Notes: generated by a model from the sequence alone, not told the origin. 64,000 bases of DNA from JBIOXB01 sp050732395 (GCA_050732395.1 JBOHQX010000033.1:24844-88843), one strand, 5' to 3'. Shown: positions 33,644 to 42,949, counted from the stretch's first letter. Numbers and translations: made by a program.

Positions 33644-34110
33644 GACTCTGTTGAAACGTTTAAAAACTCCAATTGGCTCCACTGCTGCCACTTCCGTTCC
33701 ACCGTGGCGGGCGCAACTTCAGTGACTATTCGAAAACCCCACTTTGTCTTGCAGAAAGCATCTTGGTAGATTTTGCCCTGGGCCTGAAAACGGTCATCGT
33801 GCAAACGGCTGGAGAGGCGTTGGCGGAATCCGGCAGAGGCGTTGAGGTATGAGCAACCGGAAGGCTGAGGGGATAGGCCATGGAGCATCTTGCACGCAAT
33901 GAGAACTTCTCAATACGCTTCTTCAACTGCTGTCTTTGAAAAAGTAAACAACTCCGCTTCTGCCAGTTCCCATTCATTCTTATGGCCAAGTTTAGGTCCT
34001 CCAAAAACTCTTAGGCCTTGAGACGTGCTCACGCTGCCTATCAGACGCCCAGGCGTCGCGACTTCTGCATGGACTGGTTCAGTTTTATTTCTCCTGTTCT
34101 CCAATTGCAA
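33644..34110. other. Gene-free region of 467 bp with one REP-like unit
   Basis: No open frame here resembles a gene. One REP-like unit lies at 33746-33770 (GTCTTGCAGAAAGCATCTTG then GTAGA), with the same mini-hairpin and ATCTTGGT tail as the units at 24.7 and 27.3 kb, though its first base pair is changed (TTGC instead of ATGC). Confidence 0.7.
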
Positions 34111-34833
34111 TCAGGATACAAACCCGACGAGAATGGCGATGACAGCGAGCACGCGACCGGCACCAACGACCTTATGAATGATGCGAAAGCCTCCGTCTTT
34201 ATCCCAAGAGGTAAGGCCATTTTCGGACAGCCTCATGTATGCGCTGATTAGGGTGAACAAGGCGATAATCGGTATGCCTAGCCCGAATCCGCGAATCCAG
34301 ACGTTGAACGCCCGAGACAAGGCGTCGGAGTATCCCGGCTTGGTGCCATTCTGCTTTCTCAATCGAACGTCGAGTATGGCTTTTCCCGGTGTTGTTCCCC
34401 ACGAAGATAGCATGCACGGTTCAACAAATACATAGGCAAAAACAACGACAATTCCCAAGAGCGTGTCATTTATTTCGAGGGCAGATGGGTAGACAGATCC
34501 GAGAACTGTACCTACGAGAAAAGCAAATAGCATTACATCGATTATTCTTGCCCAGTAACGGACCCAAGGCCGTGCTTGCGGACCGCACGGGACGAAATCA
34601 CGATCTGCGAAGAGCGCTTCTACAACGTGAACAGGAATTGCTGGTGGCGTGAAAGCTGGAGGAACAAGGTTCTCTATTGTGCTTGCCTCCCGCCATTCCT
34701 TCAAACCTTTAGTCCACACGAATGTGCTCGCCGAGAGGGAGCCAGATTCAAATAGCTTTACAAAATCGCTCTCTGCTATTGGCCCTTTCTGTTGCCCCGA
34801 TTCATGATAGTACCAGTATCTCATAGTTTCCAT
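34111..34833 (-). CDS. GYF_2 and RDD domain membrane protein
   Basis: The N-terminal 55 residues form a GYF_2 domain (RYWYYHESGQQKGPIAESDFVKLF is its core, given here as short overlapping motifs WYYHESG and QKGPIAESDF, ending FVWTKGLKEWREAS). After a Pro-rich linker comes an RDD domain with three or four membrane helices (RYWARIIDVMLFAFLVGTVLG, LGIVVVFAYVFVEPCML, SWGTTPGKAILDVRLR). RDD proteins are poorly characterised, with some linked to ion transport. The start is uncertain between ATGs at 34833 and 34824; a longer frame to 34920 adds residues with no domain. It stands alone on the minus strand. Confidence 0.8.
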   Translation of the reverse strand: METMRYWYYHESGQQKGPIAESDFVKLFESGSLSASTFVWTKGLKEWREASTIENLVPPAFTPPAIPVHVVEALFADRDFVPCGPQARPWVRYWARIIDVMLFAFLVGTVLGSVYPSALEINDTLLGIVVVFAYVFVEPCMLSSWGTTPGKAILDVRLRKQNGTKPGYSDALSRAFNVWIRGFGLGIPIIALFTLISAYMRLSENGLTSWDKDGGFRIIHKVVGAGRVLAVIAILVGFVS

Positions 34834-35068
34834 CTTACACTGAACGCTATCGAGCTTAGCGGCACTACCACACTCTGCGACTGACATTGACAAAGCCACA
34901 AAAGCTTGATACTTCCACAATTTAAAAATCGTCCTCGTGTGGCATCGTCCCCCGAAAAGCGTGGAGCGGTTAGCCGGAGAGACGTTGTTTTGCGACTACT
35001 TTGATTCTTTCAGAATAACATAGCTGAGGGCATAGCTTTTAAGGTAACAGGGCACTCCTATTCCTTGT

Positions 35069-35110
35069 TCAATGACTGAACACTAATCACTAATCACTGA
35101 TTACTGAACC
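35069..35110. repeat. Heptamer array abutting a stop codon
   Basis: Six 7-mers in phase: TCAATGA, CTGAACA, CTAATCA, CTAATCA, CTGATTA, CTGAACC. The array ends one base before the stop codon of the TPR lipoprotein gene at 35112. It has no inverted partner. Confidence 0.85.
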
Positions 35111-35111
35111 C

Positions 35112-36473
35112 TCACTGCTTCTCTGGCCCTTGCCCCAGCCTCTTGCGCTCCGCTCTGAGCGCATTTTCCAATACCTCAATCATGTTCGTGTCGCTCCGAC
35201 TCTCCGCCAAATAACTCTGTGCGACGATGGCATTGATGGCCTCGTGATTCTTGGTGTCGAGCTTCAATTGCAATACCGTTTTGTATACTTTAATAGCTTG
35301 TTCGTCACGGCGGCCCAGGAGTAAATAAGCATTGGCCAGCTCGGCGTAGAGCTTGGTTTTGTCCGGCCGGCGCGCCAGCTTCTTTTCGAAAAGCAGCGCC
35401 GCTTCCGCATGATTGCCGCGGAACATTTGAAACCGCGCCCGAAATCCGGTCGATAGCAGAATCACACCAAGCATAGGCAATACGATTAAGGCGACAAAAG
35501 CACCGGCTGCAGCCCAGGCGCCGCTGGTAAACAAAGTAGGACTGATATTTTGGCGGGGAGCGACCGGCGGTGGCGGTTCGGCCTCCATGTCAAGTCTCAT
35601 ACGCGCCTGCTCCAAGCGGTCGGCAACGTCACGGAAATTCGGTTGCAATGACTGAATGCTTTCAAGAGCGACCGTGGCCTGCTTCCAGTTTTCGTTCTGA
35701 ATCTCTCCCAGCGCAACTTGATAGAGTGAATCCAACGTGGCAACCGCGGGCGCCGGCGTGATTGCCGGGGCCGCTGGTGGTTGATCCGCTTGCTTCTTCG
35801 GCAACCTGCCTTTTGCCGGCTGAGTGACGCGTGTGTTGCGGTGGCTCCTGCTGGTTTTCCGTGTTTTCCTGGCCGGCCGGGCCGGCTTTTGCGGCTGTGG
35901 CTGTTTGGCAACAGCTAATGTCGAATCCTGCACCGCTTGCTGGAGCAACGTATCGGCTGCAACGGCTCCGGTTTCGATAGTTTCGACCGCCGGCTCTTCA
36001 TCAGGGATTTCTTCCTCCGCTTTTTCCGCAAGCGTCTCCGTGGAAATCGGCGCGGGAATTTCCGGGGCTTTTTCTTCTGGAGGCGGAGCTGGAGCCAAAG
36101 CTCTCATCGCCTCTTCCGTTCGGAACATTTGCACGACTGCCGCCTGAAAGAACCCTTTGCCGCCATCTTTGGCCAGGTGCGGCTTCTTCCAAAACTCCTC
36201 GGTGATCACCCACACGCGATAGGGATTGCTGCCGCGTCGGAGCTCAATGCCTGCGAATAGATCCGAATCCGAGGCTTTCTGGGCCGTTACAATGAGCACC
36301 GCGGTCGAGTCCTGCCGGCACAACACCAGACGGGATGCCGTTTCTTCCAAGATTTGCACGTCCGATTGCAAGGAGGCTTTGAGGAAAGCCCATTGCGCCC
36401 AGGTGTTTTGACAGCTTCCCAAAACCGCAAGCGTCGTGAAGATGAGCAATAACGGCATGCGCGGGAGGTTCAT
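35112..36473 (-). CDS. Lipoprotein-like TPR protein with one membrane segment
   Basis: The 453-residue protein starts with a signal and likely lipobox (LAVLGSC). A roughly 100-residue domain follows, then a long low-complexity Pro/Ala/Glu and Lys/Arg-rich stretch at about 120-240. One TPR-like repeat lies near 250-285 (YQVALGEIQNENWKQATVAL), then a membrane helix near 319-343 (AWAAAGAFVALIVLPMLGVIL). TPR units to the end include LYAELANAYLLLGRRDEQAI. No family is recognised. It starts 1 bp after the barrel-like gene at 36475 on the same strand, so both probably act together at the envelope. Confidence 0.7.
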   Translation of the reverse strand: MNLPRMPLLLIFTTLAVLGSCQNTWAQWAFLKASLQSDVQILEETASRLVLCRQDSTAVLIVTAQKASDSDLFAGIELRRGSNPYRVWVITEEFWKKPHLAKDGGKGFFQAAVVQMFRTEEAMRALAPAPPPEEKAPEIPAPISTETLAEKAEEEIPDEEPAVETIETGAVAADTLLQQAVQDSTLAVAKQPQPQKPARPARKTRKTSRSHRNTRVTQPAKGRLPKKQADQPPAAPAITPAPAVATLDSLYQVALGEIQNENWKQATVALESIQSLQPNFRDVADRLEQARMRLDMEAEPPPPVAPRQNISPTLFTSGAWAAAGAFVALIVLPMLGVILLSTGFRARFQMFRGNHAEAALLFEKKLARRPDKTKLYAELANAYLLLGRRDEQAIKVYKTVLQLKLDTKNHEAINAIVAQSYLAESRSDTNMIEVLENALRAERKRLGQGPEKQ

Positions 36474-36474
36474 G

Positions 36475-37302
36475 TTATCTTCTCCTTTTCTGGAAGAAGC
36501 GTTGATACTGCAGGCTCAGCATCAGATCGTTGCCACCGTTCATCACCGCATAGTTGCGCTTGAACCAGAGGAGAAAACCGCGATATTCGTACGTTGCGCC
36601 CATGCTGACACCGCTGTTTTTCAAGTTGGCAAAGACCTTATCGGCATCATCCCCGGGGTGCAAAGGATCGACGACGCCGTTGAACGCTTGGAAGGCGGAC
36701 AAGTACAATCCGAAGCCGTTCCACCACAATCCACCGCCGGCGAGGCCTTGCACTCGCCCAAACTTGTTGACGTTTGCTCCGGCTTGCAGCGAGTGAAATA
36801 CCGGGTGCCGGCCAAACAAGGCGAGACCATCGGGCGAGAACATGACCAAATTCAGTTGCAGGTCGGTGTCCGTGGCGTACAAGGCCTGCGCATAATTCGT
36901 CTCACCCCAAATACCGGCGCGGCCGTAAGTGTCCAGTCGCAGATGATCAGATAAAACAAAATTGTAACCTGCCGTCAACATCAGACCGTCTTCAACTCTT
37001 CCAAAAGTGTTTGCAATCTTACGCGTATTTTTTTCTTTCGTGGCGTATTGATAGGTCAACCCAACAAAGCCCTGGCCCACGCCCAGCTCCAGATCGAAAT
37101 TATGCCGGTAAAAATCTACCGGCAAAGTGCCGACGTTCTTGAGCTTTGCTTTCGTAATCGTCGTGCCGGAATATCGCACTTTGATATCAGAAAGGCGTTG
37201 TGCAGAGAGGACAAAGGGCAGAAAAATGCCAAACGTGATCATAAGGCCCCGGTTGGGAAATCTCGGGAAGATTTTCATCCGCATATGCTCTACCAATATC
37301 AT
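36475..37302 (-). CDS. Putative outer-membrane barrel-like protein
   Basis: The 275-residue exported protein has a signal peptide ending FVLSAQ and alternating hydrophobic/polar strands with many aromatic residues (FDLELGVGQGFVGLTYQYA, LMLTAGYNFVLSDHLRL). It ends LSLQYQRFFQKRRR, resembling barrel proteins except for the basic tail. Start codons at 37302, 37284 and 37278 are all possible; 37284 or 37278 give the best signal peptide. No named family is recognised. It is the first gene of a two-gene unit with the TPR lipoprotein. Confidence 0.55.
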   Translation of the reverse strand: MILVEHMRMKIFPRFPNRGLMITFGIFLPFVLSAQRLSDIKVRYSGTTITKAKLKNVGTLPVDFYRHNFDLELGVGQGFVGLTYQYATKEKNTRKIANTFGRVEDGLMLTAGYNFVLSDHLRLDTYGRAGIWGETNYAQALYATDTDLQLNLVMFSPDGLALFGRHPVFHSLQAGANVNKFGRVQGLAGGGLWWNGFGLYLSAFQAFNGVVDPLHPGDDADKVFANLKNSGVSMGATYEYRGFLLWFKRNYAVMNGGNDLMLSLQYQRFFQKRRR

Positions 37303-37810
37303 GACGGTTCTGTGCGACCCGGTTCAACTGCCGGTGCGTTGTAATATAGTAAAGTGCCTTGCGTGGAGAATTGCTCGAGCAGCAGGAAGCGCCCCAATAC
37401 ACCTTTGGTGAACGCACGTAAACTCACAACCTCCCCCTAACCCATTATCCCTCCAGCCGGGAATTCCAAGAGTGTTGTCGTTGAATGGACACGTATGCTC
37501 AACCGCAGGACGCGTCGCAACTCTCTCATGATCGAATAGCTGTTGTTGGAAAATTACAGGAGGCTATAGCAGCATATGTGATGAATTGCGGACAGTCAGT
37601 GCAACGGAGCGTAGGGTTTTAAGGGAGATGATCAACTTGCGTGTCGATTTTAAAAATACCATTTTCAGCTGAACTCGCCCATATCAGGCTAACGAGGCGC
37701 TGGAAAGAGGCGAAAGCTCAATACCTTCCGAGCCTGCGAAAAATGTCTTTGCTATTTCGCGGCGTTTCAGTAGTTTTGGGACAAAATCGATTGTTTTTCG
37801 CGGACACCCT
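37303..37810. other. Gene-free region of 508 bp
   Basis: This divergent gap lies between the barrel-like gene and the binding-protein gene. I see no gene, hairpin array or recognisable riboswitch. It should hold promoters for both directions. Confidence 0.6.
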
Positions 37811-39124
37811 ATGCTCCCCCGGCTTTTTACCGTCAGAAATCTCTTGATCCTTTCTTTTGTAATTGCCTGCCTGGCTTTTTTTGTTTCTTTCATTACCCCT
37901 ACCAGCACAGCCGAGGTGGACGCAGATAAGGTCACCAGGATTTATTTTGCCGATAACATTACTTCCGCCCATCGTCAATTGATCGCTCGCTTCAATGAGC
38001 GGCACCAAAGCCGCATAGAAGTTATTCCCATCGACCTGCCGTTTACCAAATTCAGCACGAATGAAAGGAAGCAACTGCTCACGCGCTCGTTTCGCAGCAA
38101 GACCACCCGCATCGACGTCTTCGCCGTAGATTTGGTTTGGGCCCCGCGCTTCGTAAAGTGGGTGGAGCCGCTGTCTCCTTATTTTTCGCCGCAGCAGCGC
38201 GCCGATTTTTTGCCCTATGCCCTGGAATCTTGCTATTCCGACAGCGTGCTGGTGGGCGTGCCGTTTTATATCGACATCGGTATGATGTACTATCGCGCTG
38301 ATCTCATAAAAAAGCTTCCGGACCACCTTACGATCGAAGAAAAACTTCGGAGCTCCATCACGTGGGAGGAATTTGTCCGGCTGGGCCAGCGCCCGGAGCT
38401 TGCCGGTCATCCTTTTTATTTGTTTCCGGCGGATAACTTTGAAGGCCTAGTGTGCTGTTTCGTCGAGGCGGTCAACAGCCAAAATGCCTCTCTGATTGCA
38501 AACGATTCTCTGCGCCTGAACACACCTGAATCCCGCCGCGCGCTGCAATTATTGGCGGACCTGGTCAACAGATACCGGCTCACGCCGAAAACCGTCACGG
38601 AATACGCGGAAATCGACGTCTATCGTTATGCGCTCGACCACGACGCCGTCTTCTTTCGCGGCTGGCCAGGGAATTTGCGCGGCTATGTTGACGACCGCGA
38701 GAAGATGGAAAAAATCCGCATCGCGGCGTTGCCTCACTTTCAGGAAGCCCGCGCCACTTCGGTTTACGGCGGATGGAATCTGATGATTTCCAAGGATTCG
38801 GAGAAGAAATGGGCCGCGCTGCAATTTCTCGAATTCGCGACCAGCCCGGAGGCGCAGAAAATTCTTTATGATGAAATGGGTTACTTGCCTGCCAACAAGA
38901 AGGTCTACGAGGATTCGACCTATTTCGCCTCCCGGCCGGAGCTGCAGTATCTCCGGCTCTTGTTGGATCGCGGCGTGCATCGCCCGGCTTTGGTGGAATA
39001 CACCAAAATCTCGGATATTCTCTCATTCTACTGCAAAAAAGCGATCAAAATGGAAATGCCGGTCGAACAGGCCCTGCAAAGCGCGCAGAACATGATCCGG
39101 TCGGAGAAAGTTTTGATCAATTGA
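37811..39124 (+). CDS. Membrane-anchored extracellular solute-binding protein (family 1)
   Basis: The 437-residue protein resembles sugar-binding proteins of ABC importers: FADNITSAHRQLIARFNERH near the N-terminus, IDVFAVDLVWAPRFVKW near 96, VGVPFYIDIGMMYYR near 145, and GGWNLMISKDSEKKWAALQFLEF near 320. It begins with an uncleaved-looking hydrophobic segment (LLILSFVIACLAFFVSFI) without a lipobox. There is no permease nearby; the next genes are a sensor kinase and a sigma-54 activator. It is therefore more likely a ligand sensor for that kinase than a transporter part. That role is inference. Confidence 0.85.
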   Translation: MLPRLFTVRNLLILSFVIACLAFFVSFITPTSTAEVDADKVTRIYFADNITSAHRQLIARFNERHQSRIEVIPIDLPFTKFSTNERKQLLTRSFRSKTTRIDVFAVDLVWAPRFVKWVEPLSPYFSPQQRADFLPYALESCYSDSVLVGVPFYIDIGMMYYRADLIKKLPDHLTIEEKLRSSITWEEFVRLGQRPELAGHPFYLFPADNFEGLVCCFVEAVNSQNASLIANDSLRLNTPESRRALQLLADLVNRYRLTPKTVTEYAEIDVYRYALDHDAVFFRGWPGNLRGYVDDREKMEKIRIAALPHFQEARATSVYGGWNLMISKDSEKKWAALQFLEFATSPEAQKILYDEMGYLPANKKVYEDSTYFASRPELQYLRLLLDRGVHRPALVEYTKISDILSFYCKKAIKMEMPVEQALQSAQNMIRSEKVLIN

Positions 39125-39212
39125 AGCGCTCCAGAGACACGGCGTTTTTCAATCGGATCATACGATAGTGCTTAGAGCATTCTTACATTTCTCAAAAACC
39201 AGAGATAACGCC

Positions 39213-40703
39213 ATGCAACCGCCACGCCATCGCCTGGTCGAAAAGCTGCGCCTGCATCACTTCGAATTGAAGCACGTGCTCGTGCTCTTCATTGTCGTGG
39301 TGGCCGCGCAGATTTTGGTTTCGTTCATCCAAAAAAACTCTCTGCAGGGATTTCTGCTCCGAACCCAGGATTGGTACCAGCGCGATTCCGCCGAGCAGAT
39401 CGCCAATCTCGCCGCCACTTCCCTGGAGCTGCTGCTGGAAACGTCGACGCATACGCATCAGCATAGCACGGAGGATCGCCAAAAAATCGTTCAAGCTCTT
39501 AATATCATTTTCAGCCAGCAACTGCTGATCGAAAACATCGAAGAGGCGTGCGTGCTGGTGGGGCAGGGCGAGCACGTGCTCGCCATCGACAATGGTGCGG
39601 TGTTGTACGATTATTTTTTTGAAAATCGCGCCGAGCTTCCTCCCGCCGACCTCCCGCACGCCGCTGCCATGCAGGCGTATCGCAGCCTGCGCAGCCAATT
39701 GCTTTCCACCGAACAAATCCACAGCATTCTGGAGGGCAAACAAACCTTCCACGTTTTTGCGCCGTTTGTGCCCAAAGGGGAATATGCCGGGGCGGTCTAT
39801 CTCAAAAACAAGCCGGATTTCGGCTTTGTGACCAGGACGATCATTGCGAGCTTCAACAATTCCAGCCTGGCGTTCGTGGGTGCGATTCTTTTCGGTCTGG
39901 TGGCGATGCTTTACGTCTCCTCTCATGCCGTACGCGAACGGGATGAAACGCAGAAGATTCTGTTTCAAGAGCGAGAAAACCAGCTCAAAGAGAGAATTCA
40001 CTTCCAAAAGGAAGCGCAATTTGCCAAACGCATTTATCACACCCATCACAAAGCCGAAAAAGTGATGGGCTTCATTAAAGAAGACGTACGCTCGATGTCG
40101 GCGGAAAACATCGAAGAGATGAAATACCGCGTGACCAAATACGCCAATTTCATGTCGCGCGTGATTTACGACATGAAGTGGTACGATCCTCCGATTTACG
40201 CCATTCGCAATCCTGTCTTTCGCACCGACCTCAACGAGGTGCTGCGTTTCATCGTGGAAAACATCTGCCTGCGCGTGGCCGCACAATCCGACCGGCTCAA
40301 ATTTCATCTCGATCTCGACGGGAATTTGCCGAACGTGCCGGTCAATGAATTCGTGGTATGGGAGATTTTCGAGCCGCTGTTGCGCAACAGCATGGAGCAC
40401 AGCGGCGAAGGAGGCGTGACCGTATCCGTACAAACGCGCTTCGATCCCGTGCGCAAGCAATCACGTCTGATCATCGCCGACAACGGCAAAGGCATTGAGC
40501 CGGCGCTGCTGGAAGCGAATCCGGACGGCGTCAAGCGTCTTTTTCTCGAGCATATTTCGACGAAAGATGACGGGCAGAACGGCGGCTACGGCTGTTACCT
40601 GGCCTATGAAATTTCCAAGCAAAGATGCGGGTGGGAATTGGACGTGGAGAATCTTCCCGAGGGCGGATGCCAATTTACCTTGATCATTCCCCATGAAAAT
40701 TAA
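39213..40703 (+). CDS. Membrane sensor histidine kinase
   Basis: The roughly 496-residue protein has a membrane segment near the N-terminus (LKHVLVLFIVVVAAQILVSF), a periplasmic sensing region of about 180 residues, a second membrane segment (SLAFVGAILFGLVAMLYVS) and a cytoplasmic coiled coil. A non-classical dimerisation region carries several histidines (RIYHTHHKAEK), and a HATPase domain follows with N box EPLLRNSMEHSGE, G1 DNGKGIEP and G2 GGYGCYLAYE. The phospho-accepting histidine is not certain. The ATG at 39213 is preferred to a GTG at 39168. It follows the binding protein and overlaps the activator gene by 11 bp. Confidence 0.85.
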   Translation: MQPPRHRLVEKLRLHHFELKHVLVLFIVVVAAQILVSFIQKNSLQGFLLRTQDWYQRDSAEQIANLAATSLELLLETSTHTHQHSTEDRQKIVQALNIIFSQQLLIENIEEACVLVGQGEHVLAIDNGAVLYDYFFENRAELPPADLPHAAAMQAYRSLRSQLLSTEQIHSILEGKQTFHVFAPFVPKGEYAGAVYLKNKPDFGFVTRTIIASFNNSSLAFVGAILFGLVAMLYVSSHAVRERDETQKILFQERENQLKERIHFQKEAQFAKRIYHTHHKAEKVMGFIKEDVRSMSAENIEEMKYRVTKYANFMSRVIYDMKWYDPPIYAIRNPVFRTDLNEVLRFIVENICLRVAAQSDRLKFHLDLDGNLPNVPVNEFVVWEIFEPLLRNSMEHSGEGGVTVSVQTRFDPVRKQSRLIIADNGKGIEPALLEANPDGVKRLFLEHISTKDDGQNGGYGCYLAYEISKQRCGWELDVENLPEGGCQFTLIIPHEN

Positions 40704-42150
40704 CGAGCCCATCAATATTTTATTGATTGAAGACGAAGTCTACGACGTGCGCCGCGTGCGCAACACGCTGCGGCCTTTCGCCGACCGCTTGCATATTCTC
40801 GACGTGGTTTCGGACGGGCGGCAGGCGTTGCAGCGCATTGAAAAAGACGGTCACAAGATCGACGTGATCATCATGGATTTTCAGATTGCGGGCGGCCTCA
40901 TCGGCGAAAACCTCATTCGCAAAATCAAGGAGATCGATCCGGCGCTGCAGATCATCGTGATCACCAAAATGACCATGAACATCACCGATTTTCAATTCGC
41001 CAACCAGTTGCTCGAAGCCGGCGCGATGTGGTTCTGCACGAAGTATCCGGGCGACATCGAAGAATTCATCTACCAGCCCACCGATTTCGTGCTGAACCTC
41101 ATCAATGCCTATGAAAAGAAAAAGTTGATTCAAGCGCAGCAGTTTTCGGCGAAGAAGCTGGAAGAAAACGTTCAAGAAATCCTGCAGCGCAAGCGGATTA
41201 TCGGTGCGTCGCCGGCCATGCAAAGCCTGCGCGACCAGATTCAACGCTATGCCGGCGCCCACGCCAATGTCATGATCCTCGGCGCCTCCGGCACGGGCAA
41301 AGAGCTGGTGGCCATGAACATTCATTATCTCAGCAAGAGAAGATTCGAGAATTTCGTGCCGATCAATTGCGGCAGCCTGCCGGATCATTTGATTGAAAGC
41401 GAGCTGTTCGGATTCGAGAAAGGCTCCTTTACCGGCGCGAGCGCGAACAAGAAGGGCCTGTTCGAAATCGCCGAGGGCGGCACGATCTTTTTGGATGAAA
41501 TCACCGAATTGCCGCTGTCGGCACAATCGAAGCTGCTGCGCGTGATTCAAGAAGGCGAGATTGACAAGATCGGCCGCACCGGCAAAGTCAAGGTCAACGT
41601 GCGCGTCATCGCTGCCACCAATCAGGATTTGCAAAAGGAAGTGGCCACGCGGCGTTTTCGCGAGGATTTGTATTATCGCTTGAACGTGGTTTCGGTCTCC
41701 GTTCCTTTGCTGGCGCAGCACCGCGAAGACATTCCCGTTCTCATCGACCATTTCATCGAGGTCCTTGGCGCGGAAATGGGTCAGGAGCCGCCGGAACTGG
41801 GCGAAGAGGCGCTACGCGTTTTAGAGCAATATGACTGGCCCGGCAACGTGCGCGAGCTGCAGAGTGTGATTCAGCGCCTGCTCTTCAGCCGGTCCGAAAT
41901 GATTACGGCAATTCAGGTCAAGGCGGCATTGGGTCTGCCCTCTGAACCGGCTCATTCCGATGACAAGCCGCCCGGAAATTGGTGGAGCCAGGACCAGATG
42001 TTGCCTTGGCGTGAGATCGAAAAAACGGTGCAGGAAAGATATTTTCGTTTCGTGCGCGAGAACACGCACTCGGACGCCGAGGCCGCTCGCGTGCTCGGCC
42101 TGGCGCCGCCGAATTATCATCGCATGTGCAAGAAGCTGGGGCTGAAGTGA
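40693..42150 (+). CDS. Sigma-54-dependent response regulator (NtrC family)
   Basis: Domains are in canonical order. The receiver spans about 1-125 (LLIEDE; phospho-acceptor in VIIMDFQ; lysine in VITKMT). The AAA+ domain spans about 165-400, with Walker A GASGTGKE, the sigma-54-contact loop as GSFTGA, Walker B TIFLDEI and the R-finger region FREDLYYRLNV. A C-terminal Fis-type helix-turn-helix follows (SDAEAARVLGLAPPNYHRM). It should activate sigma-54 promoters when phosphorylated by the kinase just upstream, whose stop it overlaps by 11 bp. Likely targets are nearby sugar genes. Confidence 0.95.
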   Translation: MKINEPINILLIEDEVYDVRRVRNTLRPFADRLHILDVVSDGRQALQRIEKDGHKIDVIIMDFQIAGGLIGENLIRKIKEIDPALQIIVITKMTMNITDFQFANQLLEAGAMWFCTKYPGDIEEFIYQPTDFVLNLINAYEKKKLIQAQQFSAKKLEENVQEILQRKRIIGASPAMQSLRDQIQRYAGAHANVMILGASGTGKELVAMNIHYLSKRRFENFVPINCGSLPDHLIESELFGFEKGSFTGASANKKGLFEIAEGGTIFLDEITELPLSAQSKLLRVIQEGEIDKIGRTGKVKVNVRVIAATNQDLQKEVATRRFREDLYYRLNVVSVSVPLLAQHREDIPVLIDHFIEVLGAEMGQEPPELGEEALRVLEQYDWPGNVRELQSVIQRLLFSRSEMITAIQVKAALGLPSEPAHSDDKPPGNWWSQDQMLPWREIEKTVQERYFRFVRENTHSDAEAARVLGLAPPNYHRMCKKLGLK

Positions 42151-42319
42151 ATTGATGTGCTGTTTATTCTTGCATCCTCTCTCGAATCAGGAGGAATCTT
42201 GTGCAGCAAGAGCATGGTGCTAAATTGCTATGAAAATGAATAAGCAGCTGCACCTACAATGCCAGTTCAGGCTGTAACACGCTCATCGCCTGCACGAGTT
42301 CCTTAGGTCTAGTCCTGTC

Positions 42320-42508
42320 AGACAGCCAGGGCGGTGTGAAGCCTGTGCTGTACTTCTTTCCAATCACGATCCGAGAGATGTCCAATTGTTAGAACGCTCG
42401 TTGACGGTAGGTGTGATAGAGCTCCGTTGATAAGACAACTGCCGGACGCCGCTTTATTCCCATTGCCCCTGGAAAATCCACTGTCACAATATCACCCGAT
42501 TTGATCAT
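42320..42508 (-). pseudogene. Decayed MazF/PemK-like toxin gene
   Basis: The ATG at 42508 has GGGGG upstream and lies 13 bp after the antitoxin-like stop. The first 39 codons read as a MazF/PemK N-terminus (MIKSGDIVTVDFPGAMG, KRRPAVVLSTE) and then hit a stop at 42389-42391. In another frame the sequence resumes with a MazF-like C-terminus (TIGHLSDRDWKEVQHRL) ending at 42320. About 45 central residues are missing. The toxin should therefore be inactive. Confidence 0.6.
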
Positions 42509-42521
42509 TGTTTCCCCCAGT

Positions 42522-42731
42522 CTATTGCAAGCTCTGCTCCGCGTGTTTTAGTACCGCAACAGTCAGATCGTGGATATCCTTGTCAGACCAGTTATCGCTT
42601 TCATCGAGCAGTTGCTGATGGCTGTAGCGGTCTTTTAGAAAGAGAACGAAATGCTGTACCTCCAGCACCTGTTCTGGCGGCAAAACGCTCAGCGCCTTCA
42701 AGATTTCTTTCGCTTGGCCAGTGGTCAACAT
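42522..42731 (-). CDS. Small antitoxin-like protein
   Basis: The 69-residue acidic protein begins MLTTGQAKEILKALSVLPPEQ and ends with a helical HDLTVAVLKHAEQSL. AGGAG lies 8 bases before the ATG at 42731. A longer frame to 42842 lacks a ribosome site. Its size, and the broken MazF-like toxin that follows in the same direction after 13 bp, suggest an antitoxin of a type II pair. The N-terminal part resembles DUF2281-style short proteins. Retention of the antitoxin after loss of the toxin is common in decaying modules. Confidence 0.6.
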   Translation of the reverse strand: MLTTGQAKEILKALSVLPPEQVLEVQHFVLFLKDRYSHQQLLDESDNWSDKDIHDLTVAVLKHAEQSLQ

Positions 42732-42933
42732 GGGTAAGTCTCCTGGTACTTTACAATACTTTAAATTTAGCAAACTGCTCAATTGATAACAATACCTATT
42801 TTGGAAACTCAAAACCTCGGATCTGCCCGGTGTTCTTATCAAGACTATAACGCCCGCTTATCACAGTGATAATCCCACCGAGTAGCTTAATGCAATTCTA
42901 AGCGTTTCACAGCGAGTAAATCCGTCGTTTGCC

Positions 42934-42949
42934 TGGCATTATTATTGTC
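42934..42949 (+). promoter_or_regulatory. Weak sigma-54 promoter candidate before the symporter gene
   Basis: TGGCAT at 42934, then TTGTC ending at 42949, has the -24 GG and the TTG at correct 10-base spacing, but T replaces the usually invariant C of the -12 GC. It lies about 85 bp upstream of the symporter. I give it low weight. Confidence 0.2.

Noticed and set aside
33625..33888. Minus-strand 87-residue frame after apt
   Set aside because: Overlaps the apt end, contains a REP-like unit, and shows no protein family pattern.
37303..37810. A cyclic-di-GMP riboswitch before the binding protein
   Set aside because: Short GCGAAAG and GGAAAG pieces occur, but the conserved stems and core do not.
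39192..40460. A 422-residue open frame opposite the histidine kinase
   Set aside because: The kinase has ordered N, G1 and G2 boxes; the opposite frame has none.
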